Shown piece by piece: positions 9,011 to 17,533 of a DNA stretch of 64,000 nucleotides. Positions within the stretch are counted from its first letter, which is position 1. Every line of letters begins with the position of its first letter. Made by a program: the position numbers and the translations under genes. The notes below the pieces were generated by a model, which searched no databases, was not told where the DNA came from, and saw nothing but the letters and a program-made list of their open reading frames with translations. Location: positions 186,001-250,000 of the forward strand of contig NZ_STGE01000021.1 in NCBI RefSeq assembly GCF_005222675.1, in the 5' to 3' direction. Source of the stretch: Mycolicibacterium sp. CR10 (GTDB taxonomy: Bacteria; Actinomycetota; Actinomycetes; Mycobacteriales; Mycobacteriaceae).

Positions 9011-10156
9011 ATGAGCACCCGCACCAACGTGGGCAGCGTCGAGGACCTCCACGCCTCGGCCACGAAGGCATGCGGACTCGACGACTTCGGATCCGACGAT
9101 GACAACTACCGCGAAGCGCTCGCAGTGTTGTTGGACTCCTACACCCGCGACGCCGACCTCACCGAGATCGGCAGCAAGATGAACCGCTTCTTCGTGCGCA
9201 ATGCCCTGGTGGCCCGCTTGGTGTCCGAGGCGGCGTTCAAGCAATACCCCCAGCACACCGAGGTGGCGATCGAGCGACCGATATTCGTCACCGGACTGCC
9301 ACGCACCGGGACCACGGTCATTCACCGGTTGCTCACTGCGGACCCCGCGCACCAGGGCCTCGAACTGTGGCTCGCTGAGTTCCCGCAGCCGCGCCCACCA
9401 CGCGAAACCTGGTCGCAGAACCCGGTTTTCCAGCAGATCGATGCGCAGTTCACCAAGGCGCACGAGGAGAACCCGGACTACACCGGGCTGCACTACATGA
9501 CCGCCGACGAGGTCGAGGAGTGCTGGCAGCTGCTGCGCCAGTCGTTGCACTCGGTGTCCTACGAGACGCTCGCGCATCTACCTACGTATTCGCAGTGGCT
9601 GTCGCGGCAGGACTGGACCAAGTCGTATCAGCGCCACCGCAAGAACCTGCAGCTGATCGGGCTGAACGAACCCGAAAAGCGTTGGGTTCTCAAGAATCCC
9701 AGCCATCTGTTCGCGCTCGATGCGTTGTTCGCCACCTATCCCGACGCGCTGGTGGTGCAGTGCCACCGGCCGGCCGAGACGATCATGGCGTCAATGTGTT
9801 CGCTGGCTCAGCACACCACCGAAGGATGGTCGCACAGTTTCTCCGGCGACGTGATCGGTCAGGACTCACTGGAGACCTGGTCGCGTGGGCTGCGCCTGTT
9901 CAATGCCGAGCGCGCCAAGCATGACCCGGCACAGTTCTGCGACGTCGACTACTTCGAGTTCATCAAGGATCCGATCGCCGCGGTCGAGGGAATCTACCGA
10001 CACTTCGGCATCGAATTGACCGACGCGGGCCGAGCGGCGATGCAGGCCAGCCATACCGAGAGCAAGCAAGGCCCTCGGGCGCCGAAGCACACCTATTCGC
10101 TGGCCGACTACGGCCTGACCGCCGAGCAGGTCAAGGACGCGTTCAAGGGGCTCTGA
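9011..10156 (+). CDS. sulfotransferase-family protein, Rv3529c-like
   Basis: A 381-residue cytosolic protein. Near residue 95 it has RPIFVTGLPRTGTTVIHRLL, the 5'-phosphosulfate-binding loop of PAPS-dependent sulfotransferases. A later segment (LVVQCHRPAETIMASMCSL) corresponds to the 3'-phosphate-binding region. The ATG at 11 bases after the SDR stop is chosen, since the long in-frame extension upstream is only the other frame of the SDR gene. It is the third gene of the KstR-linked operon. Sulfonation of a sterol or of a CoA-type intermediate is possible, but no substrate is known. Confidence 0.8.
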   Translation: MSTRTNVGSVEDLHASATKACGLDDFGSDDDNYREALAVLLDSYTRDADLTEIGSKMNRFFVRNALVARLVSEAAFKQYPQHTEVAIERPIFVTGLPRTGTTVIHRLLTADPAHQGLELWLAEFPQPRPPRETWSQNPVFQQIDAQFTKAHEENPDYTGLHYMTADEVEECWQLLRQSLHSVSYETLAHLPTYSQWLSRQDWTKSYQRHRKNLQLIGLNEPEKRWVLKNPSHLFALDALFATYPDALVVQCHRPAETIMASMCSLAQHTTEGWSHSFSGDVIGQDSLETWSRGLRLFNAERAKHDPAQFCDVDYFEFIKDPIAAVEGIYRHFGIELTDAGRAAMQASHTESKQGPRAPKHTYSLADYGLTAEQVKDAFKGL

Positions 10157-10166
10157 CCCGGCGGCG

Positions 10167-11351
10167 TCAATCGTCGTCTTGAGGGGTTTTCTTCCCGTTC
10201 CCGTTTCCGTTGCCGCGATTTCCGTTGCCCTTCTTGGTCTCTCGCTGTGTGGGCGCGGGGACGCTGACCGGTGGCGGGGCGGTGGCCGCCGAACTGGTTG
10301 TGGCAACGGGCGCGGGGGCCGCTGGACTGGTTGTGGCAACGGGCGCGGGGTTGACGGGCGCCGGGGGAGATTGAGAAGCGACGACCACGATCGTCGCGGT
10401 GACCGCAGCGGCTGCCGCGGCGCCGACACCGACGAGCACCTTGGTGCGGCGCCCCGCCTGGCGCGGAGCTGGGCTGACGTAAGCGAGTGAGCGGGGTTCG
10501 GCCTGCGGCATCACCTCGAACACCTTCGTGGGTCGCGGCGCCTGGACGACCGTCTTCCCGTGCAGCGCTGCAAGCATCTCGGTGGCGGAGGAGAAGCGCG
10601 CCGGGGCGGCCGGTGTCGTGGCGCGCTCGATCGTCGCCAGCAGGCCCGGTTCGGCGTCGGGTCGCAACGCCGAGATCGGTGGTGGCTGTTCGGTCATGAT
10701 CGCGTGGGCCAGAGCGCCGGCGTTGTCACGGTGGAACCGGGGCCGCCCGGTCAGAGACTCGTAGCCGACGACCCCGACGGCATACAGGTCATCGGCGATC
10801 GACGCGGGGGCGCCGGCAAGCCGATCAGGGCTGAGATAGGCCATCGTTCCGAGCACGTCGCCGGTCCTGGTGTGCTTGCCGGCGTCCAGTGCCTTGGCGA
10901 TTCCGAAGTCCGCGACCTTGACGCCGTGGCCGTGGGACGCGTGCAGGATATTGCCGGGCTTGATGTCGCGATGCAGCACGCCAGCGCGATGCGCCGCGTC
11001 GAGGGCTTTGAGCACATCGCCGAGCACGCCGCGCACGCGTGCCTCGGACAGCGGACCCCCGCGGAGTTCGTCCGCGACGGAGGTCCCGGGCAGTCGCTCC
11101 ATGACGATGTAAGGCGTTCCGGCGTCATCGCCGCTGTCGTGCACGCAGACGATGTTGGGGTGGCTGAGCGAGGCGGCAGCGCGCGCTTCGATGCGAAAGC
11201 GCTCCCGCATCTCCGGCTGCGATCTCAGAAACGGATGCAGCAGTTTGACGGCGACCGGGCGATCGAGGTGGGTGTCCCACCCGTCGTACACCTCGGCCAT
11301 TCCACCGCAGCCGATGGTGCGGCCGACGCGGTAGCGGCCCGCGATCATCAC
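10167..11351 (-). CDS. transmembrane serine/threonine protein kinase (Pkn-like)
   Basis: A 394-residue eukaryotic-type kinase with a Gly-rich loop GCGGMAEVY (14-22), ATP-binding Lys36 (VAVK), catalytic loop HRDIKPGN (Asp129), DFG (148-150) and a GTMAYLSPD activation segment. A single membrane helix spans about 304-326. The short outer tail is Pro/Ala/Thr-rich with a duplicated APVATTS unit, followed by a basic Asn/Gly-rich stretch (KKGNGNRGNGNGNGKK). There is no PASTA or other recognised sensor domain. It converges on the sulfotransferase gene with a 10-bp gap. A small secreted protein gene lies just upstream on the same strand. Confidence 0.9.
   Translation of the reverse strand: MMIAGRYRVGRTIGCGGMAEVYDGWDTHLDRPVAVKLLHPFLRSQPEMRERFRIEARAAASLSHPNIVCVHDSGDDAGTPYIVMERLPGTSVADELRGGPLSEARVRGVLGDVLKALDAAHRAGVLHRDIKPGNILHASHGHGVKVADFGIAKALDAGKHTRTGDVLGTMAYLSPDRLAGAPASIADDLYAVGVVGYESLTGRPRFHRDNAGALAHAIMTEQPPPISALRPDAEPGLLATIERATTPAAPARFSSATEMLAALHGKTVVQAPRPTKVFEVMPQAEPRSLAYVSPAPRQAGRRTKVLVGVGAAAAAAVTATIVVVASQSPPAPVNPAPVATTSPAAPAPVATTSSAATAPPPVSVPAPTQRETKKGNGNRGNGNGNGKKTPQDDD
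10294..10349. repeat. 33-bp direct repeat in the kinase tail
   Basis: The sequence CTGGTTGTGGCAACGGGCGC occurs at 10294 and again at 10327, a period of 33 bp. It duplicates an 11-residue unit (APVATTSxAAP) in the extracytoplasmic tail of the kinase. This looks like slippage in a low-complexity linker. Confidence 0.8.
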
Positions 11352-11357
11352 GGGCGC

Positions 11358-11606
11358 CTACAGGTGATTGATGCAGCCGGGGTTCAGGTCGGCGCAGAAG
11401 GGGATGTACCCGGGCCCCTTGCCCCACTGGCCCGGCGGGACACCGGTGAACTGGCCGATGTGCCCGGGTGGTGGCAGCACGCCCGGCCCGGGCGGATTCG
11501 GCCAGGGCCACGGCTTGTCGGCCATGGCGGCGCCTGCTCCGCTGGTCAACGACGTGGCGACGAGCGCTGCCGCAGCAGCGCTGAGCGCGATCTTCTTCAC
11601 ATTCAT
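11358..11606 (-). CDS. small secreted Pro/Gly-rich protein
   Basis: An 82-residue exported protein. The signal peptide covers about residues 1-29 (MNVKKIALSAAAAALVATSL, then AGAAMA). The mature part of about 53 residues is rich in Pro, Gly and Trp (KPWPWPNPPGPG) with two cysteines near the end (PFCADLNPGC). The ATG at 11606 is preferred because a GGAG site lies just upstream of it. It precedes the kinase gene by 6 bp, so the two are probably co-transcribed. Function unknown. Confidence 0.65.
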   Translation of the reverse strand: MNVKKIALSAAAAALVATSLTSGAGAAMADKPWPWPNPPGPGVLPPPGHIGQFTGVPPGQWGKGPGYIPFCADLNPGCINHL

Positions 11607-11675
11607 TGCATGCACCTCCGAGCAGAGTCCCTGACCCTGCTGCAGGATTGCCCTCAACCCCGGAGGGCAAACGTG

Positions 11676-12143
11676 TCAGCCGTCTCCGGGCGACGGGGCG
11701 CTGGAGTACGCCTCGAGGCAGCCCTCGGCGATCGCGTGTTTGATGCTGTCGGCCAAACGCGGGCAGGTCCGTTCCCTGGCGGGCTCACCACCGGCATTGC
11801 GGATCTCGGTGAAATGCGCGCACCGTTGCGTCGCGTCGGCGTTCCACTGCACCGAGGTGTGCGCCGGCCCGAGCTTCTTGACCTGGACGGCGACGTGACA
11901 GAACCGGCAGTCGACCGACGCCAGCCCCGACGTCAAGTAGCGTTCGCGGTCACGCGCGGTGATCTCGCGCACGGCGGCCGCCCGATCCGGGTCAGACGCG
12001 AAATCTGGTGCCTTCCGCCATGATCCGGCGTTCTGCCCGTCGGCCTCGGCACCGTGGTCATGATCGTCGTCATGGCCGCCATGCAGCAGGAGCATCGACC
12101 GGGCGAGCCGGTCGACGTCGGGGGGTCGCTGCTGTGAGGTCAT
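11676..12143 (-). CDS. conserved hypothetical, Rv3527-like
   Basis: A 155-residue soluble protein that follows kshA by a single base, as Rv3527 neighbours kshA in Mtb. The first half carries a His/Asp-rich segment (HGGHDDDHDHG, about 21-31). The second half has a CRFCH motif and three more cysteines (QRCAH, RTCPR, EGCLE), which together could bind a metal. It has no membrane helix or known domain. Coupling to kshA suggests a part in sterol catabolism or in maintenance of the oxygenase, by inference from position. Confidence 0.65.
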   Translation of the reverse strand: MTSQQRPPDVDRLARSMLLLHGGHDDDHDHGAEADGQNAGSWRKAPDFASDPDRAAAVREITARDRERYLTSGLASVDCRFCHVAVQVKKLGPAHTSVQWNADATQRCAHFTEIRNAGGEPARERTCPRLADSIKHAIAEGCLEAYSSAPSPGDG

Positions 12144-12144
12144 G

Positions 12145-13338
12145 TCACGAGACCTCGGTGGGCTGCTCCGCAGTTTCCGCGCTCTGTGACCCTTCTGCCT
12201 GCCGTTTGAGGTTCTCCTGCTCCCGCAGATTCTCCTGAACTTCGACGGTCCACTTCTCGTTGGCTGCGGTGGTGTCGACCTCCATCTCGAAGCGGTCGGT
12301 CATCTCCGGTAGGACGTCGGCGACGTCCACATAAAACTGCTGGTACCAGCGGCGCATCTGGTACACGGCACCGTCTTCTTCGACCAGCAGCGGGTTGTCG
12401 ATGCGGGTCTTGTGCTTCCAGATCTCGACGTCCTGCAGGAAGCCCTTGCTCACGCCCTCGGTGAACACCCGGGCCAGCTTCTCGGTGGTCTTCTCGTCGA
12501 GCCCCTTGGGCTTCTCGACGATCACCCCCCACTGCAGCATGAAGGAGTCCTGGCTGACCGGGTAGTGGCAGTTGATCAGGATGGACTCGGCCTTGAAGCC
12601 GCCGTAGTTGTTGTGCAGCCAGTTGATCATGAACGACGGCCCGAAATACGAAGCCTCCGAATCGAGATGGGCTTCGCCGTAGGTCGTGCCCATGTCGTTG
12701 ATGTCGGGGCGTCCGACGTTGTGGAGGTACTGGCTGGCGATGTGACCCTCGAAGACGTTCTTGAAGTACGTTGGCAAGCCGTAGTGGATGTAGAAGAAGT
12801 GCGCCATGTCGGTGACGTTGTCGATGATCTCGCGGCAGTTGGAGCCCTCGATGAGCATCGTGTTCCACCGCCATTCCGTCCACTCGTCGTTGGCGGCTTC
12901 GGGGATCTCCGGGATGCGGACCTCGGGTGGCGGTGGGTTGCCCTCGTGGTCGTGCCAGACGAACAGCAGGCCTCCGCGCATGTCGGTGTGCCAGGCGCGG
13001 GTCCTGGCCAGACGCGGCGTGCGTTTGGCGTAGGGCACCAGCTTGCACTTGCCGTCGCCGCCCCAGCGCCAATCGTGGAACGGGCATGCGACCTCGTCGC
13101 CCTTGATAGTGCCCTGCGACAGGTTGCCGCCCATGTGCCGGCAGTAGCCGTCGAGCACGTTGAGTTCGCCCTTGCTGTCGGCGAAGACCACCAGCATGGT
13201 GCCGAAGATCTCGACGCCGTGCGGCTTGCCGTCGAGGAAGTCCGCGACCGGGCCGAGGCAGTGCCAGCCCCTGGCATACCGGTCGGGCAGCGCGCCGGTG
13301 TCGATCTCGCGAATGCTCGCGGATGTATCAGTACTCAC
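12145..13338 (-). CDS. kshA: 3-ketosteroid 9alpha-hydroxylase, oxygenase subunit KshA
   Basis: A 397-residue Rieske non-haem iron oxygenase that, with the reductase KshB (not in this window), hydroxylates C9 of 3-ketosteroids and opens ring B. The Rieske cluster ligands are C66/H68 (YCRHMGG) and C85/H88 (CPFHDWRWGG). The mononuclear iron site is seen as NVTDMAHFFYIH with H180 and H185. Length and motif spacing agree with mycobacterial KshA. The C-terminus is an extra charged tail of about 25 residues. A KstR box lies 30 bp upstream. A close paralog is found at 43238-44383. Confidence 0.96.
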   Translation of the reverse strand: MSTDTSASIREIDTGALPDRYARGWHCLGPVADFLDGKPHGVEIFGTMLVVFADSKGELNVLDGYCRHMGGNLSQGTIKGDEVACPFHDWRWGGDGKCKLVPYAKRTPRLARTRAWHTDMRGGLLFVWHDHEGNPPPPEVRIPEIPEAANDEWTEWRWNTMLIEGSNCREIIDNVTDMAHFFYIHYGLPTYFKNVFEGHIASQYLHNVGRPDINDMGTTYGEAHLDSEASYFGPSFMINWLHNNYGGFKAESILINCHYPVSQDSFMLQWGVIVEKPKGLDEKTTEKLARVFTEGVSKGFLQDVEIWKHKTRIDNPLLVEEDGAVYQMRRWYQQFYVDVADVLPEMTDRFEMEVDTTAANEKWTVEVQENLREQENLKRQAEGSQSAETAEQPTEVS

Positions 13339-13368
13339 GGTGAGCCTCCCCGCTTATCTGTCTCGAAT

Positions 13369-13382
13369 TAGAACACGTTACA
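13369..13382. promoter_or_regulatory. KstR operator upstream of kshA
   Basis: TAGAACACGTTACA fits TnnAACnnGTTnnA. The centre is perfect and the outer arm has one deviation from symmetry. It lies 31 bp from the kshA ATG and points to KstR repression of kshA and the following Rv3527-like gene. Confidence 0.87.
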
Positions 13383-13487
13383 GTTTTTCTGCTCGTCGGC
13401 GCAATCGAATTGCCATTTACCTGCGGCAAGTGTTGCGAACGCCACTGCGATTCCCCAAGGGCTACCCACTGAGGGGCGGTTGTGGAC

Positions 13488-13510
13488 CTATATAGTGGAC
13501 ACTGTGTCCA
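13488..13510 (+). promoter_or_regulatory. promoter and TetR-type operator of the MFS-tetR operon
   Basis: TGGACACTGTGTCCA (13496-13510) is a 15-bp palindrome with one central base, directly abutting a -10-like TATATAGT (13488-13495). It lies 20 bp before the GTG of the exporter, whose operon also encodes a TetR regulator. Position and symmetry suggest self-repression by that TetR protein. Confidence 0.72.
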
Positions 13511-13529
13511 GTAAAGAAGGTGATCGACC

Positions 13530-14789
13530 GTGACGGCGCTCGTCGTCCAGCGCAGGCCAGAACAGCGCCAAGCGCCCGACGGCCGCGGTTCCCGCCGCTG
13601 GCTCGCGGTCGCCGCGGCGACGTTCGCGATCGCGTGGGGCGGCAATGAGTTCACTCCGCTGCTGGTCATGTACCGCACCAGCGAGGCCTTCACCCCGTTG
13701 ACGGTCGACCTGCTGCTCTTCGCCTACGTGCTGGGCATCGTTCCCGCCCTGCTCATCGGCGGGTCGCTGTCAGACCGATTCGGTCGTCGTCCGTTGATGC
13801 TGCCCGCGCCGGTGCTGGCGGCGCTCGGTTCGACGATCCTGGCGCTCGGAGCGGACTCCGCGCTGACGCTGGCCCTCGGCCGGGTGTTCAGTGGGCTGGC
13901 GCTCGGCCTGGCGATGGCGGTCGGTGGCAGCTGGATCAAGGAACTGTCCAGCCCGCCGTGGGGTAGCGGACAGGCTGGGGCCCGACGCGCCGCGATGAGC
14001 CTGACTGCGGGTTTCGGGCTGGGCGCCGGCGTGGCCGGGGTGCTTGCCGAGTGGGCTCCCGCTCCGACGGTTCTGCCCTATGCGGTCAACATCGTGCTGG
14101 CGCTCGCCGCGGCCGCACTGATCTTCGGCACCCAGGAAACCCGCCCATCCCGCCGAAATGGCATTCCAGCAGACCCTCACTCGAACTTTCGCAGCCGGAG
14201 TGCCATTTCGGCACTGGACCGGCGGGTGCTGTTGGTCGTGCTGCCTGTCGCCCCGTGGGTGTTCGGCGCCGGGGCGTCGGCGTATGCCGTGCTGCCCGCG
14301 TTGATGACGGACCGCGCGGCTGAGGCCCCGATCGCGTTCTCGGGCCTGCTGTGTGTCGTCACCCTCGGCGTCGGCTTCGCGGTGCAGAGCCTGGGACGAC
14401 GCCTGGGCACCGGCGGGATGCGTGGTGTGGTGATCGCGTTGGTGCTGGTGGTCGCGGGCATGGGCGCCGCGGTGTGGGCGGCGTCGGCGCTGACGCTCTG
14501 GGCTGCGGTGGCCGCCGCTGCCGTGCTCGGCGCCGGATACGGGATGGCCTTGCTCGCAGGCCTGCAGGAAATCCAGCGCTTGGCCGGTCCCGATGACCTC
14601 GCCGGCCTCACGGCGGTTTTCTACGCGGTCAGCTATCTCGGCTTCGCCGTGCCTGCCGCCCTGGCATACGCGTCGCAGATCTGGACGGTGCTGACGTATC
14701 CGGTGATGTTCGCCGTGGGCGCGCTCGCCGCGATCGCGTGCCTGTTCGTCGTGCTTGCCGGGGCGCGGAGGGCATCGACCATAAGCTGA
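13530..14789 (+). CDS. MFS transporter (drug-efflux type)
   Basis: A 419-residue membrane protein with about 12 hydrophobic helices and the MFS signature GGSLSDRFGRRP in the loop after helix 2. Its GTG start has AAGAAGG 10-16 bases upstream. The central cytoplasmic loop (about residues 206-228) is encoded by a copy of the palindromic repeat found elsewhere in the window, giving an unusual Arg/Ser/Asn-rich stretch while keeping the frame. A tetR gene follows after 4 bp, and a TetR-type operator lies in the promoter. Efflux of a toxic lipid or drug is inferred from this pairing. Confidence 0.86.
   Translation: MTALVVQRRPEQRQAPDGRGSRRWLAVAAATFAIAWGGNEFTPLLVMYRTSEAFTPLTVDLLLFAYVLGIVPALLIGGSLSDRFGRRPLMLPAPVLAALGSTILALGADSALTLALGRVFSGLALGLAMAVGGSWIKELSSPPWGSGQAGARRAAMSLTAGFGLGAGVAGVLAEWAPAPTVLPYAVNIVLALAAAALIFGTQETRPSRRNGIPADPHSNFRSRSAISALDRRVLLVVLPVAPWVFGAGASAYAVLPALMTDRAAEAPIAFSGLLCVVTLGVGFAVQSLGRRLGTGGMRGVVIALVLVVAGMGAAVWAASALTLWAAVAAAAVLGAGYGMALLAGLQEIQRLAGPDDLAGLTAVFYAVSYLGFAVPAALAYASQIWTVLTYPVMFAVGALAAIACLFVVLAGARRASTIS
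14151..14213. repeat. palindromic repeat, copy A (inside the MFS gene)
   Basis: Left arm GCCGAAATGGCATTCCAGC and right arm, read in reverse complement, GCCGAAATGGCACTCCGGC flank a spacer containing CTCGAACTTTC. The element is 63 bp, exactly 21 codons, and is read through in frame. Other copies lie at 15391, 23512 and 35212. Confidence 0.85.
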
Positions 14790-14793
14790 GGCG

Positions 14794-15390
14794 ATGGGCT
14801 CAGGTGAACCGGCCGCGCGCCGTGGCCGCCCGCGCAGCGAGGCCGTCCGCGGCGCTGTCCTAAGTGCTGCCGCGGACCTCGCTCTCGAGGGAGGCTCCGC
14901 CGCGGCGACGGTCGACGCGATCGCCAAACGCGCCGAGGTGAGCCGCACGACGATCTACAAATGGTGGCCGTCGGCGGCGGCCATCGTCCTGGAGGGTCTG
15001 CTCGACTCGGTGCGCGATTCCATCACCCGCCCGCCGGGCAGCACCTCGGTGGAGGCGGTCACGCATCACGTCAGCGCGCTCAACTCGATCCTGGCCGACC
15101 CGGCCGTCGGTCCACTGCTGCGCAACGTAATTGCCGCGTCCCCGTCGGACCCTGCCATTGAACGGGCGCTGTTGGATCAGTGGATCACGCCTCGCCGAGC
15201 CGCGGTTGCCGTCACGTTGCGTGAGGCCGTGCAGAGCGGCGAACTGCCCGCCGACGTCGCGGTCGAGGTGGCGGTCGATGCGCTGGTGTCACCGCCGTAC
15301 TACCGCCTGATGTTCGGCATGGCACCGCTCGACGAGGATGCCGTCATCCGACTGGTGCAAACGGTGTGGCAGGGCTGCCGCGCGACCTAG
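14794..15390 (+). CDS. TetR-family transcriptional regulator
   Basis: A 198-residue regulator with an N-terminal helix-turn-helix (about 38-62: TVDAIAKRAEVSRTTIYKWW) and a divergent helical C-terminal ligand domain typical of TetR proteins. It starts 4 bp after the MFS stop, so the two form an operon. The palindrome at 13496-13510 is its likely operator. Its stop codon is immediately followed by palindromic repeat copy B. Confidence 0.88.
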   Translation: MGSGEPAARRGRPRSEAVRGAVLSAAADLALEGGSAAATVDAIAKRAEVSRTTIYKWWPSAAAIVLEGLLDSVRDSITRPPGSTSVEAVTHHVSALNSILADPAVGPLLRNVIAASPSDPAIERALLDQWITPRRAAVAVTLREAVQSGELPADVAVEVAVDALVSPPYYRLMFGMAPLDEDAVIRLVQTVWQGCRAT

Positions 15391-15453
15391 CGCCGAAATG
15401 GCATTCCGGCAGAACTTGTTCGAGAAGTGGCCTGCCGGAATGCCATTTCGGCG
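15391..15453. repeat. palindromic repeat, copy B (terminator-like)
   Basis: A perfect 22-bp inverted repeat, with left arm 15391-15412 beginning CGCCGAAATGGCATTCCGGC, right arm 15432-15453 and a 19-base loop. It fills the gap between two convergent genes and so could end transcription from both sides. Its loop, read on the minus strand, matches those of the other copies, so this copy is inverted relative to them. Confidence 0.88.
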
Positions 15454-15467
15454 GGGGAGAGCGAAGC

Positions 15468-16346
15468 TCAGTCCTGCCAGCCCGAGTGGATGTAGGTGTC
15501 GGCGAACCGCTTGAGTGAGTCCTTCTTCTGCTCGATCGGCGCGTCGAAGCCCAGACCGTCGAACACCCACGGGATGACGATGTTGTCGGTGACGCCGGCC
15601 TCGGCCAACTCGCGGTGTCCGTCGACGCCGAACTTGTCGATGCAGACGGCCTGGTACTCGAAAGGATCATCGGCGCGGTCGTTCTCGGCGAGGAGGGCCT
15701 TCAACTTGCCGATGGTCTCGGCCAGTTGATCGCAGGTCATCATCGCGCTCGTCCACCCGTCGCTCACCCGGGCTGCGCGCTTGAGCGCCACGTCGGTGTG
15801 GCCGCCGACGTAGAATTGCACCGGCGCGCTCGGAGCCGGGCTCATCTGCAGCCGGTCGAAGTCGTAGAAATCGCCGTGGAATTCGACCATGCCGCCGCCC
15901 AGCACGAGCTTGATGACGTCGATCATCTCGTCGACCCGCTTGCCCCGCTTGGCGAAGGGCACCCCGCACCACTCGAATTCCTCGGGCGCCCAGCCGATTC
16001 CGACGCCGAAACCGAACCGGTTCCCGGTCAGGTTGGCCACCGAACCGACCTGCCGGGCAAGCAGCAGCGGGTTGCGCGAACCGAGCTTCATCACGTTGGT
16101 GTAGAACCGCAGCGTCGACGTCACCGCACCCATGGCACCCGCGGCGATCAACGGATCCACCCACGGGGTGTCCTCGTTCCACATCCGGGAGCCGTCCGGC
16201 GTATAGGGATAATCCGCGGCCTGCTTCTCCATGTAGAACAGCGAATCGGGCAGCGCGATCGAGTCGAAGCCCACTTCCTCTGCGGTCCGGGCGATCTCGA
16301 CGAGCTGATCGACGGGACCCATCGCCACGCTGCACGTGTACTGCAT
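15468..16346 (-). CDS. LLM-class (F420-dependent) oxidoreductase
   Basis: A 292-residue luciferase-like TIM-barrel protein. Seen: an N-terminal strand/helix VDQLVEIARTAEEVGFDSIALPDS, a TNVMKLGSRNPLLLARQVGSV segment and a GFGVGIGWAPEEFE cofactor loop, which are typical of F420-using LLM enzymes. It is last in the DUF35-ltp4-ltp3 operon. A GTG at 16355 would overlap the ltp3 stop as GTGA; the ATG three codons later is also possible, and the choice is uncertain. A redox role on a side-chain or ring intermediate is inferred from the operon. Confidence 0.84.
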   Translation of the reverse strand: MQYTCSVAMGPVDQLVEIARTAEEVGFDSIALPDSLFYMEKQAADYPYTPDGSRMWNEDTPWVDPLIAAGAMGAVTSTLRFYTNVMKLGSRNPLLLARQVGSVANLTGNRFGFGVGIGWAPEEFEWCGVPFAKRGKRVDEMIDVIKLVLGGGMVEFHGDFYDFDRLQMSPAPSAPVQFYVGGHTDVALKRAARVSDGWTSAMMTCDQLAETIGKLKALLAENDRADDPFEYQAVCIDKFGVDGHRELAEAGVTDNIVIPWVFDGLGFDAPIEQKKDSLKRFADTYIHSGWQD

Positions 16347-16351
16347 GCGCG

Positions 16352-17533
16352 TCACGACGTAGCCGCGGGCTTGTCGGAGGAAACCACCCACATCGAGTAG
16401 TACTGCGCACCACCGCCATACGCGTGGCCCAGCGCCTTTCGCGCTCCCTCGACCTGGTGATCGCCGCCCTTGCCCATGACCTGAATGGCCGATTCGGCGA
16501 AACGGATCATGCCGGACGCGCCGATCGGATTGGACGACAGCACGCCGCCTGACGGATTGAAGGGGATGCGGCCATCCATCGCGGTCTCGCCCGCTTCGGT
16601 GAGCTTCCAGCCCTCGCCTTCGGGTGCGAAGCCGAGGCTCTCCAGCCACATCGGCTCATACCAGGAGAACGGGACATACACTTCGGCCACATCGATTTCG
16701 TCGATGGGACTGGTGATTCCGGCGGCCTTCCACAGCGCGGCCGCGGCATCGCGACTGGCCTGCGGGTTGACCTGGTCCCGCCCGGCATACGCCAGCGGTT
16801 CGGTGCGCAACGCAGTGGCGTGAATCCATGCGACCGGATGGCCGTCGGCGACCCGGGCGTCGGCGCTGGCCTCGTCACCGATGACCATAGCGGCGGCGCC
16901 GTCCGACGACGGGCAGGTCTCGTCGTAGCGGATGGGATCCCACAGCATCGGGGATTCCATCACCTTCTCCAGTGTGATGTCGGGTTGATGCAGGTGCGCC
17001 AGCGGGTTACGGGTGCCGTTGAGTCGGTCCTTGACCGCGACCATCGCGCCGATGTGGTTCGGCGCGCCCGAGCGGCGGATGTAGGCGCGGATGTGGGGTG
17101 CGAAGTAGCCGCCCGCACCGGCGCCGACGGGCTTGGTGAACGGCACCGGAATGCTCAGCGCCCACATGGCATTGGATTCGGACTGCTTCTCCCACGCCAT
17201 GGTCAGCACCCGCCGGTACTTGCCCGACTGCACCAGGCTGGCGGCCACGATCGCGGTCGAGCCGCCTACGGAACCGGCCGTGTGCACCCGGATCAGCGGC
17301 TTGTTCGTCGCGCCGGTCGCGTCGGCCATGAACAACTCGGGCATCATCACGCCCTCGAAGAAGTCCGGCGCCTTGCCCACGACGACCGCGTCGATGTCGG
17401 CCATCGTGACACCGGCATCGGCCAGCGCGCGGTCGATCGCCTCGCGCACCAGGCCGTTCATCGAGACGTCCTTGCGCTTGGCGACGTACTTCGTCTGCCC
17501 GGTGCCGAGAACGGCCGCAAGTCGCTTAGCCAT
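16352..17533 (-). CDS. ltp3: thiolase-like lipid-transfer protein Ltp3 (aldolase-type)
   Basis: A 393-residue thiolase-fold protein related to SCP2-type enzymes, matching Mtb Rv3523. At the place of the thiolase nucleophile it has VHTAGSVGG instead of ACASG, so the active Cys is missing. This fits a carbon-carbon lyase (steroid side-chain aldolase) better than a thiolase. C-terminal blocks NPSGGVLSSNPIGASG and GGGAQYYSMWVV are conserved in the family. Its ATG overlaps the ltp4 stop by 1 bp (TAATG). In Rhodococcus, Ltp3 and Ltp4 are needed for breakdown of C24-branched sterol side chains. Confidence 0.9.
   Translation of the reverse strand: MAKRLAAVLGTGQTKYVAKRKDVSMNGLVREAIDRALADAGVTMADIDAVVVGKAPDFFEGVMMPELFMADATGATNKPLIRVHTAGSVGGSTAIVAASLVQSGKYRRVLTMAWEKQSESNAMWALSIPVPFTKPVGAGAGGYFAPHIRAYIRRSGAPNHIGAMVAVKDRLNGTRNPLAHLHQPDITLEKVMESPMLWDPIRYDETCPSSDGAAAMVIGDEASADARVADGHPVAWIHATALRTEPLAYAGRDQVNPQASRDAAAALWKAAGITSPIDEIDVAEVYVPFSWYEPMWLESLGFAPEGEGWKLTEAGETAMDGRIPFNPSGGVLSSNPIGASGMIRFAESAIQVMGKGGDHQVEGARKALGHAYGGGAQYYSMWVVSSDKPAATS

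Noticed and set aside
12412..13371. 319-codon plus-strand open frame opposite kshA.
   Set aside because: It is a shadow of kshA; the same kind of antisense frame appears opposite the second kshA copy because of shared codon use.
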